Assembly: GCF_000219875.1 (NCBI RefSeq)
Contig: NC_017167.1
Coordinates: forward strand, 1,034,765 to 1,098,764
Length of the DNA stretch: 64,000 nt
Direction: 5' to 3'
Source: Alicyclobacillus acidocaldarius subsp. acidocaldarius Tc-4-1
GTDB lineage: Bacteria; Bacillota; Bacilli; Alicyclobacillales; Alicyclobacillaceae
Shown: in pieces, positions 17,956 to 27,513 of the stretch
Layout of the letters: every line of letters begins with the position of its first letter
Position numbering within the stretch: the stretch's first letter is position 1
Notes under the pieces: generated by a model
Told to the model about the DNA's origin: nothing
Seen by the model: only the letters and a program-made list of their open reading frames with translations
Database searches by the model: none
Program-made: the position numbers and the translations under genes

Positions 17956-18402
17956 GGTAGTGTCTCGTCAAGTGGTGGAATTTCACCGTGCGTGTCTCAT
18001 GTGTGACATGGTCGGCTTTGACCCTTGGGAACCTTATCGACCGCCTTCACGCTTCGTCAAGGGACGCTTCGCTCGCCCCTCGGGCGCCCTTGACGGAGCG
18101 CTCGCCGGTCGATTCTAAGTCGTTAGGGCCAAAGCCTCGATGTGCGTGGGTTAGCACCACCTCGCCTCATGTGTCTATTTTTGTAACAGGGCTGCCGCTG
18201 CGAGCTGGGGCTTGTTCGGTTTGAGCTTGGCCATCGACTCCAAGCTGAAGTACCGCCGTGCCACGAGCCACTCTTCGTGTTGCTCCTGCAAAATCGCGCC
18301 TGCCAGTCGCAACACCGCGTCCCGGTTGGGGAAGATGCCCACGACGTCCATCCGCCTCCGCATCTCCCGATTCAGGCGCTCCAGCGGATTGGTCGAGCAG
18401 AT
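17956..18402 (-). mobile_element. IS256-family relic 1 (3' end)
   Basis: It starts near a terminal sequence (about 17958-17990) and contains about 185 bases of non-coding DNA with a stem CGTCAAGGG/CCCTTGACG (about 18054-18094), then the transposase C-terminus on the minus strand. IS66 cuts it at 18403. About 220 bases (18117-18336) recur inverted at 25722-25941. Confidence 0.7.
18175..18402 (-). pseudogene. IS256-family transposase, C-terminal fragment
   Basis: About 75 codons containing [19 protein letters not shown], the family signature, then [12 protein letters not shown] and the end of the protein. All catalytic residues lie upstream and are lost. The apparent open frame runs a few codons into the IS66 end, which is fortuitous. 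Confidence 0.85.
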
Positions 18403-18483
18403 GTAAGCGTCAACCGAACCATACCTTGCGCATCGCATTCACGAAGACGCCCTGCCGTCAATCGGGCAGGGCTTTTGTAATTT

Positions 18484-20109
18484 TCAATTTCTCACTCGAA
18501 TCCCATCAGGGAGCCCTTCTGACCAAGGCAACAATGCCTCGAACGCCGCTTCATCCTTGAGGTCCATGTTCGGCATCCGTTCAAAGAGATACGTCAAATA
18601 CGCGGTCGGATTCAGTCCATTCTCCTTCGCTGTCTCCACGATGCTGTATGTCACAGCACTGGCCCGTGCTCCTCGCGGCGTATTGGCAAAAAGCCAGTTC
18701 TTCCGTCCGATCACAAACGGCTTCAATGACCGCTCGCATCGGTTGTTGTCGATCTCCAAATGCCCGTCTTCGACGTACCGAATCAGCTTGGGCCACTGCT
18801 TCAGGCCATAATTCACCGCCCGTCCTAACGCGCTCTTCGGCAACATCTGCTGTTCCTGCTTTTCAAGCCATGCCAAAAACGCGTCCAGGATGGGCTTACT
18901 TTTGGCCATCCGCACACGTTGTCGCTCTTCGGCGCTTGCGTTCTTCAGCTTCTTCTCCACCGCATACAGCGCGTTGCAATACGACAATCCTTCTTCGGCA
19001 GCCGTCTTGCCCTTTCGCTCCTTGGGAGGCACTGCCTTTAGGGCTTCGTCAAACTTTCGCCGCGCATGTGCCCAACATCCTACAAGGGTGACATCCGGCA
19101 AGCCCTCATAGCCCGCGTATCCATCCACGTGCAGATACCCTTGAAACCCTGCCAAGAACCGTCGCGGATGCTCCGCGCTCCGCGTTTCCTGGTAGTCGTA
19201 CAGGACCATAGGCGGTCCGTCCATACCGCTCCGGTACACCCACATGTACGACTGGGTCTGCGCCGCGCGCCCGGCTTCATGCAACACTTGCAGAGTCGTT
19301 TCGTCCGCATGCAGATAGCGCTGAGCCAGGAGCACTTGGCGAAGTTTCGCATAGAGCGGCTCTAACCACGTCTCCGCCGCGTGCACCACCCAATTCGCCA
19401 GCGTTTGGCGGGACAGCGGATACCCGTGCCGCGCAAACTGTTGCTCTTGCCGGTACAATGGCATCCCGTCGACGAACTTCTTCGTCATCACGTATGCCAC
19501 CGCTTCTGGCGTCGCGAGACTCTTCGCCTGCACCGGCCTCGGCATCGGCGCGCGCACCACAGGGGTCTCCACGTCCTGCGCTTCACAGTGCCGGCAGGCG
19601 TACACGTACCGCACGTACTCGACTTTTTTCATCTGCGCCGGGATGATTTTCACGCGTCGCGTGATCTCACGGCTCATCTCGTGAAGCTCACCCGCACATT
19701 TCGAGCAGACTCGCTCGTCATCTGACAGTCGGTATTCGACGACCTCGTCTGCTTCGCCCTGATACAGCCAGGCGTCACGCTCCCGTGCCGCACGAGGCTT
19801 CCGGCGCTCATACGTGATGGTCTCCGTCTCCACGCCTTCCGACGTCACTTCTGCATCGGCTTCCCCGGTCTCTTCCGAAGGTTGGGCGTCCGCCTCGACT
19901 TCGGCTTCGTTGAACAACGGGAGCTGGACGCTGTCCGACTCAGCCGGGGTCTTGCGCCGCTTTTCACTGGAAGCCCCAAACAGACGATGACGGAGCAGAT
20001 GGATCTGCTCCTCCAGGTAGGCCACCTGTTGGCGCAATTGCTCCTTTTCTCGCTGAAGGGCTTCGTATTCTTGTTCGGTCATGAGGATGGTGCCGTTCTC
20101 CTGCGTCAT
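18484..20109 (-). CDS. tnpC: IS66 transposase TnpC
   Basis: A 541-residue IS66 transposase: an N-terminal coiled coil (EALQREKEQLRQQVAYLEEQ), an LFGASSEK motif, a zinc-finger-like region (CSKCAGEL, CRHCEA), a DDE core with YLHADETTL, HVDGYAGYEGL and DNNRCERSLKP, and the IS66 C-terminal domain (GLNPTAYLTYLFERMPN). Full length for the family; it catalyses transposition. Confidence 0.95.
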   Translation of the reverse strand: MTQENGTILMTEQEYEALQREKEQLRQQVAYLEEQIHLLRHRLFGASSEKRRKTPAESDSVQLPLFNEAEVEADAQPSEETGEADAEVTSEGVETETITYERRKPRAARERDAWLYQGEADEVVEYRLSDDERVCSKCAGELHEMSREITRRVKIIPAQMKKVEYVRYVYACRHCEAQDVETPVVRAPMPRPVQAKSLATPEAVAYVMTKKFVDGMPLYRQEQQFARHGYPLSRQTLANWVVHAAETWLEPLYAKLRQVLLAQRYLHADETTLQVLHEAGRAAQTQSYMWVYRSGMDGPPMVLYDYQETRSAEHPRRFLAGFQGYLHVDGYAGYEGLPDVTLVGCWAHARRKFDEALKAVPPKERKGKTAAEEGLSYCNALYAVEKKLKNASAEERQRVRMAKSKPILDAFLAWLEKQEQQMLPKSALGRAVNYGLKQWPKLIRYVEDGHLEIDNNRCERSLKPFVIGRKNWLFANTPRGARASAVTYSIVETAKENGLNPTAYLTYLFERMPNMDLKDEAAFEALLPWSEGLPDGIRVRN

Positions 20110-20158
20110 GCCCTAAGCATTCGACGGCCTAGATCCGATTCCTGCTGAGGTGGCCTAC

Positions 20159-20521
20159 TTAAATCGCAGAACGGACATGCACAGCTCGATGCGCTTTCGG
20201 CTGCTCGAGCGGCAGGCCATCCAGGAGCCAGTTCAGCTCTCGCCGTGTGATCACCATGGTCTTGGCATCTCCTGTCTCTGGCCAATCGAATCGACCGCGC
20301 TCTAAGCGCCGATAGTACAGCCAAAAGCCGTTGTGCGACCAGTGCAAGATTTTGAGCTTGTCCCGTTGCCGATTGCAGAAGACAAACAGGCATGGCGAAA
20401 ACGGATCGAGTTGAAACGACGCCTGAACGAGTGCGGCGAGTCCGTCAATGGATTTGCGCATGTCTGTGGCGCCACAGGCGAGATACACGCGGTGATCCGA
20501 AGTCCAGTCGAAGGCTAGCAA
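20159..20521 (-). CDS. tnpB: IS66 accessory protein TnpB
   Basis: A 120-residue IS66 Orf2 protein with the typical YLACGATDMRKSIDGLAALV and FCNRQRDKLKILHWSHNGFW motifs. It is needed with TnpA and TnpC for IS66 transposition; its biochemical role is unclear. It starts at TTG, 7 bases inside tnpA, so translation is coupled. Confidence 0.93.
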   Translation of the reverse strand: MLAFDWTSDHRVYLACGATDMRKSIDGLAALVQASFQLDPFSPCLFVFCNRQRDKLKILHWSHNGFWLYYRRLERGRFDWPETGDAKTMVITRRELNWLLDGLPLEQPKAHRAVHVRSAI

Positions 20522-20847
20522 ACATGCATCACGAGCCGAATGAGCTCAGCAAGTGTCGACGCGTCATAGCCGGGACGGACGTCAATCTCGACCGAACCAA
20601 TGCGCAGGGTCAGGGGCGAACGGCCTGCGTCCGAAGGTGAAGAGGTTGTCACGACCGACACGAACGTCGTGTCATGCGTGCCAGGTGCGGTTTCGTTTCG
20701 TAGTCGGCGAAGCCAGTACCAGAACTGATGGGGTTTCAGACCGTGCTCAGCGCAAAACTGACTGGCGGACTGGCCGCTGTCGTAGAAGGCAGCGATACGT
20801 TCACGCCAAAGCTCACGACGCTCCTGGTGAGACATGTGCTCTCGCAT
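20515..20847 (-). CDS. tnpA: IS66 protein TnpA (HTH)
   Basis: A 110-residue IS66 Orf1 protein with a helix-turn-helix (WRERIAAFYDSGQSASQFCAEHGL) and the family's HQFWYWLRRLR. ATG 20847 has a GGGAGGG site just upstream. A longer in-frame extension to 21030 would run through the element's end, so I rejected it. Confidence 0.88.
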   Translation of the reverse strand: MREHMSHQERRELWRERIAAFYDSGQSASQFCAEHGLKPHQFWYWLRRLRNETAPGTHDTTFVSVVTTSSPSDAGRSPLTLRIGSVEIDVRPGYDASTLAELIRLVMHVC

Positions 20848-20930
20848 ACAAGAACCCTCCCGTGGCTTGATGATGACATTTTTCAAGCGACGAGAGGATG
20901 AAAGCCATGTGGGTCTCAGTTTACGCTTAC

Positions 20931-21219
20931 GGACATCCGTCCCATGTATCACCGGAAGGACGAGCGCATTCGGTCGCATGTGCTGCTTTGCTGGCTGGCC
21001 TTGTTGTTGGTGCGCATCGCGGAGGTCCAAACTGGGCGGACATGGTCAGACATCCGCTCTCACATGCAAGCGATGCACCGGGTGACGAAGAGCACGCTGG
21101 AAGGGATTGTCGTGCAGCGGACAGAGACGACAGAGGCGCAGCGGGAGATCCTGCGAGCCTTGAGGATCAAGGAACCACCGAGGATCCTGAAGGTAGAACC
21201 TCGAGCAAGAGGGCTGTAG
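20931..21219 (+). pseudogene. IS1634-family transposase, C-terminal fragment (copy 1)
   Basis: The last about 95 codons (RPMYHRKDERIRSHVLLCWL to the end), nearly identical to the C-terminus of 23509-24789 (one residue differs near the end). The 5' part is cut off by IS66 at 20930. The non-coding tail to 21308 is also shared with the other copy. Confidence 0.85.
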
Positions 21220-21308
21220 ACACTACGCGAGTTATCCACAGGTCCCACGAACCCGCGTCGGCCATGGGTTCGTGGGACTTTGTATGACTACCAAGTGTCG
21301 AAGTCGGG

Positions 21309-21710
21309 CCTCGGAAAGACACCTTTGTGTGCCCAGGACGGAAGGAGACGAGCGGAAAAACGCCTTTCAAAGGCGGGTTTCTGTACTACTTTTCGCAAAC
21401 CGATTGCCAAAACTGCCCATTGAAAACCGCGTGTCTGGGAAAGAAGGAAACCCGGAAGCGAGTGTATCTCAGCGACCGGGTTCGGGAGTCACTTCAGAGC
21501 CAGCGAAGTTTACGGCGAGCATTGCACGACCGGAAGGCCATCGAACGCACATTTGGCGAGTTGAAACAATGGCATGGCCTGGGACGCGCACGCTACCGCG
21601 GCAAGTGGCGTGTAGCCATCCAAGTGTATCTCACGTTTTTGGTTGTGAACGTGAAACGGATCGTCAACCTGATCCAGGGTCGAGCATCGAAACCCGTCCC
21701 TGCTTCGTAA
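21309..21710 (+). pseudogene. IS1182-like transposase, C-terminal fragment
   Basis: About 130 codons with a Cys cluster (CQNCPLKTACLG) and the C-terminal DDE glutamate region RKAIERTFGELKQWHGLGRA, a pattern of IS1182-type transposases. The 5' part is replaced by the end of IS1634 copy 1 at 21308. The frame is open without a proper start; GTG 21327 is only the first start-like codon. Confidence 0.75.
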
Positions 21711-21858
21711 TGTGCTAAGGATGGTCAACGGAACAAATCGACGGAAATACGAACCAGCCCCACTCATTCAGCCTTCAACCACAGGTATCCGACCACACGG
21801 ATTTCTGATTGGCTCCCCTGATCCCGCGAAATTCCCCACTTTTTCAGAGCTCTCGATC
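21711..21858. other. IS junction DNA without a gene
   Basis: The 3' tail of the IS1182-like fragment and a stretch of unknown origin. CTTTTTCAGAGCTCTCG (about 21840) recurs once at about 62617. I see no coding frame or promoter. Confidence 0.5.
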
Positions 21859-21909
21859 TTGGGGAATTCTCAACCGATGTTATTGGGGATTTTACAACCG
21901 ATGTTGACA
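21859..21909. repeat. IS21-type end with 24-bp tandem repeats
   Basis: Two 24-bp repeats (21859-21882 and 21883-21906) of the form TTGGGGA-TT--CAACCGATGTT end in TGTTGACA at 21909. Multiple terminal repeats are typical of IS21-family ends. A related end lies at about 25655-25721 after istB. Confidence 0.65.
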
Positions 21910-23390
21910 GCAGCGTCATACTGGCTCAGATCGGGCATGTGCCCGTGAATCTCCACCGGGGTGTGCGATTCCACCAACGGTTCAGGCCGAAACTCGGGGT
22001 GTTTCATGGCGTATAGCGTGTGCTCGAGGACAGCCTCCGGGCTGAAGTGCCCCGCCAACGTATCGAGCGCCGCGCCTATCTCGGCCATCTCGTGGCTCTC
22101 CAGCAGGCGACGAACGAGGGCGATACGGGCCTTTCTCAGCTCGGCATCCTCCACCCGTATGAAGGCGCGTACCGAAGAAGGCATGTATCTTGCCAGGTCC
22201 GAGTACATCACGGACCGAGGTTTCCTCCGGTATCCGTCGAATACGGTGGTCCACTCAATCGTAATGGGCTTGTCCGCATAAGGCCGTGGAAGCTTCCCTA
22301 GGAGCCGGTACTCCCCGTCGCTCGACAAGACCTCGATTTCATCCCACTTCACTTTCAGCAGCACCGTCTCCAGCCCTCGGCACTGAGGCAACGGGTAGGT
22401 GGCTTTCTCGAACCGCAGTTCCCGGTACTTGTTCAGACGGGCAGCCTCCAGGCGGAACACCTCGAACGGCGTGGCCGGTAACGCGAGCAGTTTTGAACGC
22501 TCCTTTTCCCACAGGTCGGCAATACGCTCATGCTTGGCGTAATGCGGGCGTTCCATATCAGCCTCTGACTTACGGGCCAGATGCTCCTCCAGCTCGGTGT
22601 CGGTATCGCACACGGGAGGGGGGACGAGCCAATTCCGACGGCTGTATCCCACCTTGTTCTCCACATGCCCCTTCTCATGCCCGCTGTACGGGTTGCAGAA
22701 CTCCGGCTGGAACCGGTAGTGGGCTGCGAACCGAAGGAACTGGTCGGTGAACGTCCGCCCGCCGTCCTTGTCAATGGAGACGACCGCCGCCGACAGATTG
22801 TCGAACCAGATCTTGCTCGGAACACCTCCTATCCGCCCGAAGATTCGTTTCATCGCCTCCAAAAAGCACTCGGTGTTCTCCGCACGCACCGGGAAGGCGA
22901 ACGCGGCATTGCTAAACGGGAAGGACATCACAAGCACCTTCCGCTCGACCAACTGTCCAGCCTGTCCTACGTAAGCCGTTCCAAAGTCCACCTGTGCCTC
23001 GCCACCGGGGTGCTCCAGCCGCTCGTAGGATTCGGCACGCTCGAGCTTGAGTTCCTTGCGCCGCTGGGCCACGTACCGCTCGACGGTTCGACGCCCGCCC
23101 TCGAACCCGTGCTCCTCACACAGCCGGTCAAAGATTCGCTTGGCTGTGTACCGTTGCTTGCGGGGCAGCGCCTGCTCCTCCGTCAGCCATGTATCGATGA
23201 TGTCAAGGTACGGGCCGAGAACGGGATGCCGTTTCCTGCGCCGCCGCAGGGGCTCATTCCAGTCGTCCTTGGTGGCGTATTTCTTGGCAGTACGCCAGTT
23301 GATTCCCAGGGACCTGGCAATTTCGGAAATCGAACAGTCCCCATTCTCGTAGAGAAACTTGATATACTGCTGCTGTGGCACTTTCAACAT
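21870..23390 (-). pseudogene. istA: IS21 transposase IstA, C-terminus replaced
   Basis: A 506-residue frame containing nearly all of IstA: an N-terminal HTH (SISEIARSLGINWRTAKKYA), the integrase core (EAQVDFGTAYV, KIWFDNLSAAVV, FCNPYSGHEKGHVENKVGY) and the C-terminal region to PDLSQYD. After that, codons come from an IS21 terminal repeat (21870-21909), so the native end and the usual downstream istB are lost. The catalytic core is intact. GCACTTTTACGTTGCGGTGT-type repeats near 23490-23525 may be its upstream end. Confidence 0.8.
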
Positions 23391-23508
23391 CCTCTCTCAT
23401 CTCCCCAGGATTCCTAGACAAACCCTAGGGTAGAGTTGGAAGAGTGGTGTTGCAAGTGCCTATTCACTATCCGCAGGCACCGCACCAAGTCTGCACTTTT
23501 ACGTTGCG

Positions 23509-24789
23509 GTGTTCTGCACTTTTATTATGCGCTATACAAAGCTGGCCATGGAAGAATGGGTCGACCGTGAAGTGGCTCTCCCTGGGATGACCGAGTTGGA
23601 CGTGTGGCAGGCATATCGGGCTATGGACTTTCTCCTGGATGTGGCGGAAGACCTGCAGTACGAGGTCTTCCGGCGAGTGAGTGATCTCTTGAACCTGGAC
23701 GTGGACCTTCTGTTCTTTGACACGACCTCCACGTACTTCGAGACGGAGGACGAGTCTGACGACGGCCTGCGACGCAAGGGGTATTCCAAAGACCATCGGC
23801 CCGATTTGCCTCAGGTGGTGATCGGGCTTGCGGTGACGCGGGAGGGCATCCCCGTGCGCTGCTGGACGTGGCCTGGCAACACAGCGGACATGAGCGTGGT
23901 CGAGGAGGTCAAACAGGACCTCATCGGTTGGCGGCTTGGTCGCGTGATCACGGTCGTGGATCGAGGTTTCGTCTCAGAGAGCAATTTGCGGATCCTGCAA
24001 CGCGCCGGGGGTCACTACATCGCTGGGGAGAAGATGACCTCCGGGAAACCAGCGGTGGAAGCGGCGTTGGCGCACCCTGGACGTTTTCGTGAGGTTCGCC
24101 CCAACTTGAAAGTGAAGGAGGTCGTGGTGGGAGACGGAGAGGCCCGGGTCCGTTACGTGTTGGCGTTCAATCCCGAGGAAGCCAAACGCGATGCGGCGCG
24201 CCGAGAGGCGATGTTGCGCGAGCTTCGGATGGAGTTGGAACGCCTCAAAGAGCTTCAGGGCGAAGCGCACACGAAGGCCCACTGTCGGCTTGCGAGCCAT
24301 CCAACGTTCAAGCGCTATCTGAAACAGGACCGATGGGGAAACCTGCGGATTGACCCGGAGGCTGTGCGGCAAGCGGCTCATCTGGATGGGAAGTACCTGA
24401 TCCGCACCTCAGATGACACGCTGTCCGTGGACGATGTGGCGCTGGGATACAAGCAGCTTTTGATGGTGGAGTCAGCGTTTCGTACCCTGAAGACGACGTT
24501 GGACATTCGTCCCATGTATCACCGGAAGGACGAGCGGATTCGGTCGCATGTGCTGCTTTGCTGGCTGGCCTTGTTGTTGGTGCGCATCGCGGAGGTCCAA
24601 ACTGGGCGGACATGGTCAGACATCCGTTCTCACATGCAAGCGATGCACCGGGTGACGAAGAGCACGCTGGAAGGGATTGTCGTGCAGCGGACAGAGACGA
24701 CAGAGGCGCAGCGGGAGATCCTGCGAGCCTTGAGGATCAAGGAACCACCGAGGATCCTGAGGGTAGAACCTCGAGCAAGAGGGCTGTAG
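23509..24789 (+). pseudogene. IS1634-family transposase, 5'-truncated (copy 2)
   Basis: 426 codons carrying the DDE core (LLFFDTTSTYFETE, ITVVDRGFVSE, LLMVESAFRTLKTTLDIRP). IS1634 transposases are usually about 550 residues, so the N-terminal 100-130 residues are missing; the junction is near 23525, beside IS21-type end repeats. Bases 24504-24878 are a near-perfect direct repeat of 20931-21308. Confidence 0.8.
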
Positions 24790-24878
24790 ACACTACGCGA
24801 GTTATCCACAGGTCCCAGGAACCCGCGTCGGCCATGGGTTCGTGGGACTTTGTATGACTACCAAGTGTCGAAGTCGGG

Positions 24879-25646
24879 CTGGGCTTGAAGCGAGCTGCTG
24901 CCGTCTTGCCGGCATGCGTGGAGTGGGCCGCCGGGCAAGAGGCGACCTATGTCGCATTTCTCCAGCGTTTGCTGGAGGCTGAGCAGGAGGAGCGGCACAG
25001 CCGGGCCATGCAGGCTCGGCTGCGCTTGGCGAACTTCCCGTTCCACAAGACACTCGCCGACTTCGACTTCTCGTTCCAGCCATCTGTGGATGAGCGCCAA
25101 ATCCGAGAGCTCGCAACGCTAACGTTTGTCCAAGAATGCGGAAACGTGATTTTCCTAGGGCCTCCAGGGGTGGGAAAGACGCATTTGGCCGTGGCCCTCG
25201 GCATGGAGGCGATTCGCCAGCGGATGAGCGTCTACTTCGTCACCATGCAGAAACTCGTGAGCGATTTACGCCGAGCCTACCAAGAAGGGCGGCTGGACAG
25301 GCGGCTCCGAGTCTATACGCAGCCAAAGATTCTGATCTGTGATGAGGTGGGCTACTTGCCTCTTGACGCGCTCGACGCCGCGAACTTTTTCCGGCTGGTC
25401 TCAGAGAGGTACGAGCGAGGGTCGTTGCTCATCACGTCCAACACGAGTTTCACGAATTGGGGAACGCTCTTTGGCGACCAGGTCCTGGCTGCCGCCTTAC
25501 TCGACCGTTTGTTGCATCATGCAACGACCGTGAATATCCGTGGCAACAGTTACCGCATGAAAGACAAGCTGCGAGCTGGCGTTACGCACGGATTCTCGGC
25601 AACAAGAGACGAAGCGAACACATGTGTGGGGAACGAATCGCGATGA
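24879..25646 (+). pseudogene. istB: IS21 helper ATPase IstB, 5'-truncated
   Basis: About 254 codons with Walker A (FLGPPGVGKTHLAVALG), Walker B (LICDEVGYLPLD) and sensor motifs (LLITSNTSF) of the IstB/DnaC-like AAA+ ATPase. The first roughly 20 residues of the family are replaced by the IS1634 end at 24878. It lies on the opposite strand to istA, so the two are not one operon. Confidence 0.85.
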
Positions 25647-25721
25647 TTTTGGGGAATCGAATCCGCTGTTTTTGAGGAATCGGGCGCGATTTTTTTGGGG
25701 AGTTTTAATCCGCTGTTGACA

Positions 25722-25941
25722 GCATCTTCCCCAACCGGGACGCGGTGTTGCGACTGGCAGGCGCCATTTTGCAGGAGCAACACGAAGAGTGGCTCGTGGC
25801 ACGGCGGTACTTCAGCTTGGAGTCGATGGCCAAGCTCAAACCGAACAAGCCCCAGCTCGCAGCGGCAGCCCTGTTACAAAAATAGACACATGAGGCGAGG
25901 TGGTGCTAACCCACGCACATCGAGGCTTTGGCCCTAACGAC
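25722..25941 (+). pseudogene. IS256-family transposase relic 2
   Basis: The C-terminal about 54 codons ([20 protein letters not shown] onward, stop at 25885) and 56 bases of tail, nearly identical to the inverse of 18117-18336. It is cut upstream by an IS21 end (TGTTGACA, 25714-25721) and downstream by the IS4/IS5-like element at 25942. Confidence 0.8.
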
Positions 25942-27411
25942 TGAGCCTTTGGCAGAATCACGAGGCCTTGTGTAGCAAGGGTTTTTCGAGCACAAAGAAG
26001 GACTTCACCCCAGCTTGAGAGAAAGAAAATGGTATGCACCAAACCATTTCAAGGGGGCGAAGTCCAACGTGTACATTCGACAGACATGGCTCTTTTCCTT
26101 TGACGAATGGATGGAAATTGACCCTTCGGAGCGGCGTGAACGTTTTTTCTCCGCACTCGATCTCGGCCCGTATACCGCGAAGCTGAGAAGTTCGACACCC
26201 CAAGGGACCAAACCCATCTCTCGCGAAGCCATCTTGCGCGCATTTCTCGCAGCACCCCTTGAGGGCATTTCGACCTTCACGCAGCTTCACCGACGTTTGG
26301 AGAGCGATTTGCGCTTCCGTTACCAGTGCGGTTTCTCCCTTCACAAACCTGTTCCGTCCGTCTCCACCCTAAGCCGCGTCTTTCAGGCCATCGTGGACAA
26401 AGGGGTTGCGGCGACGCTATTTGCCGAGTTGGTGCGTCAATGTCGTGACGAAGGGCTCATCGAGGGCGAACACGTCGCCATCGACAGCACGGCCATCCAT
26501 GCGTATGAGCGCAAACACCCACGCTCAGGGGTCCAGCCCACAGACCGTGCGAACTGGGGCGCGAAGTTCGACGCCTTCGGCAACAAGTTGGCGTGGTTTG
26601 GTTACAAAGTGCATTTGGCTGTGGATGCGAAAAGTGAACTTCCCATGGCGCTCACGGTAACGCCAGCGAACGTCTACGATGGAGAGATGGCCATTCCCTT
26701 GATGGAGGAGCTCCATCGCCAAGATTGGCGGATTCGCTTCGTGTTGATGGATGCAGGATACGACCAGACGAAAAACTATGAAGCCGCTCGCGCGTTGGGC
26801 GGTCAGGCTATCATCCCGCTGAATCGCCGGAATGAGAAAGAGCCGCCGGAAGGGATGGATTTCGACGGCACGCCCCGCTGCACGATGGGGTACCGAATGA
26901 CGTATTGGGGCGTCCATAACGCCTGGCTCAAGTTTCGCTGTCCGCACGCGACAGGATATGTCGATTGCCCGCTTGGCATGGCAGCCTGTTCTGCATCGAA
27001 CTATGGCATGGTCGTGAAGAAGCACATCGATGAGGACGTCCGTCGATACGCGAATCCACATCGCGGCTCTCGCACATGGAAGATGCTCTACGCTGAACGG
27101 AGCGCAGTGGAACGCTGCTTCGCGCGGCTGAAAGAGTGGCTGACGCTTGACGGCGTGCATGTACGTGGCATCGAGAAAGTCACCGTACATGCGTACATCC
27201 ACGCGATTGTGCTCTTGGCATCTGCTCTGGCGATGCATTGGACGAATCGCATCGAGCAAGTGGCTTAACCTGATGATTCGAACGAACACCACCGAAGGGG
27301 CGTGATCTATCCACACAACAGAAAAGGATTTTTATGGCATGTGTTATCTTTCACGAGAAGAATGCGTCGTTTTCGCTCGCGCTGCAAAAGGCTCATTCTG
27401 CAAAAGGCTCA
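25942..27411 (+). mobile_element. IS4/IS5-like element, apparently complete
   Basis: 1470 bp. The left end TGAGCCTTTGGCAGAAT (25942) matches the right end, complement TGAGCCTTTTGCAGAAT at 27411. The right-end motif CTGCAAAAGGCTCA is present twice, 16 bases apart (27382-27395 and 27398-27411). No target duplication is evident between the two flanks. Confidence 0.75.
26069..27268 (+). CDS. IS4/IS5-superfamily transposase
   Basis: About 399 residues: an N-terminal DUF772-like region (AFLAAPLEGISTFTQLHRRL) and a DDE core with HVAIDSTAIHAYE, FVLMDAGYDQTKN and ERSAVERCFARLKEWLTL. I chose GTG 26069, which follows AGGGGGCG; the frame is open to a TTG at 26015. It looks intact and could be active. 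Assignment to IS5 or IS1182-type subgroups is uncertain. Confidence 0.85.
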   Translation: MYIRQTWLFSFDEWMEIDPSERRERFFSALDLGPYTAKLRSSTPQGTKPISREAILRAFLAAPLEGISTFTQLHRRLESDLRFRYQCGFSLHKPVPSVSTLSRVFQAIVDKGVAATLFAELVRQCRDEGLIEGEHVAIDSTAIHAYERKHPRSGVQPTDRANWGAKFDAFGNKLAWFGYKVHLAVDAKSELPMALTVTPANVYDGEMAIPLMEELHRQDWRIRFVLMDAGYDQTKNYEAARALGGQAIIPLNRRNEKEPPEGMDFDGTPRCTMGYRMTYWGVHNAWLKFRCPHATGYVDCPLGMAACSASNYGMVVKKHIDEDVRRYANPHRGSRTWKMLYAERSAVERCFARLKEWLTLDGVHVRGIEKVTVHAYIHAIVLLASALAMHWTNRIEQVA

Positions 27412-27513
27412 TACAAAAAAATCTCCCATGGTACTGGATTGAGCTGATCATCAAGCACGGGGAGGCCGAATGCCATGTCTGATTGGCTTACGCTTACGAT
27501 TGTGCATCGACTC

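Larger units (their letters stand above)
18403..20930 (-). mobile_element. IS66-family element, apparently complete
   Basis: 2528 bp bounded by inverted ends that begin GTAAGCGT (18403) and, on the other strand, GTAAGCGT (20930). It carries tnpA, tnpB and tnpC in the standard order with overlapping genes. The 8 bases outside each end differ (GAGCAGAT and GGACATCC), and the flanks come from two different ISs (IS256 and IS1634), so this is not a simple insertion. Confidence 0.85.

Noticed and set aside
21841-21857. 17-base match CTTTTTCAGAGCTCTCG with 62617-62633
   Set aside because: Too short and at junctions of different elements; chance or a shared target cannot be told apart.
27420-27500. 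A small minus-strand frame (LPVLDDQLNPVPWEIFLYEPF) next to the IS end
   Set aside because: It is cut by the IS end, has no ribosome site, and overlaps the nudix 3' end out of frame.
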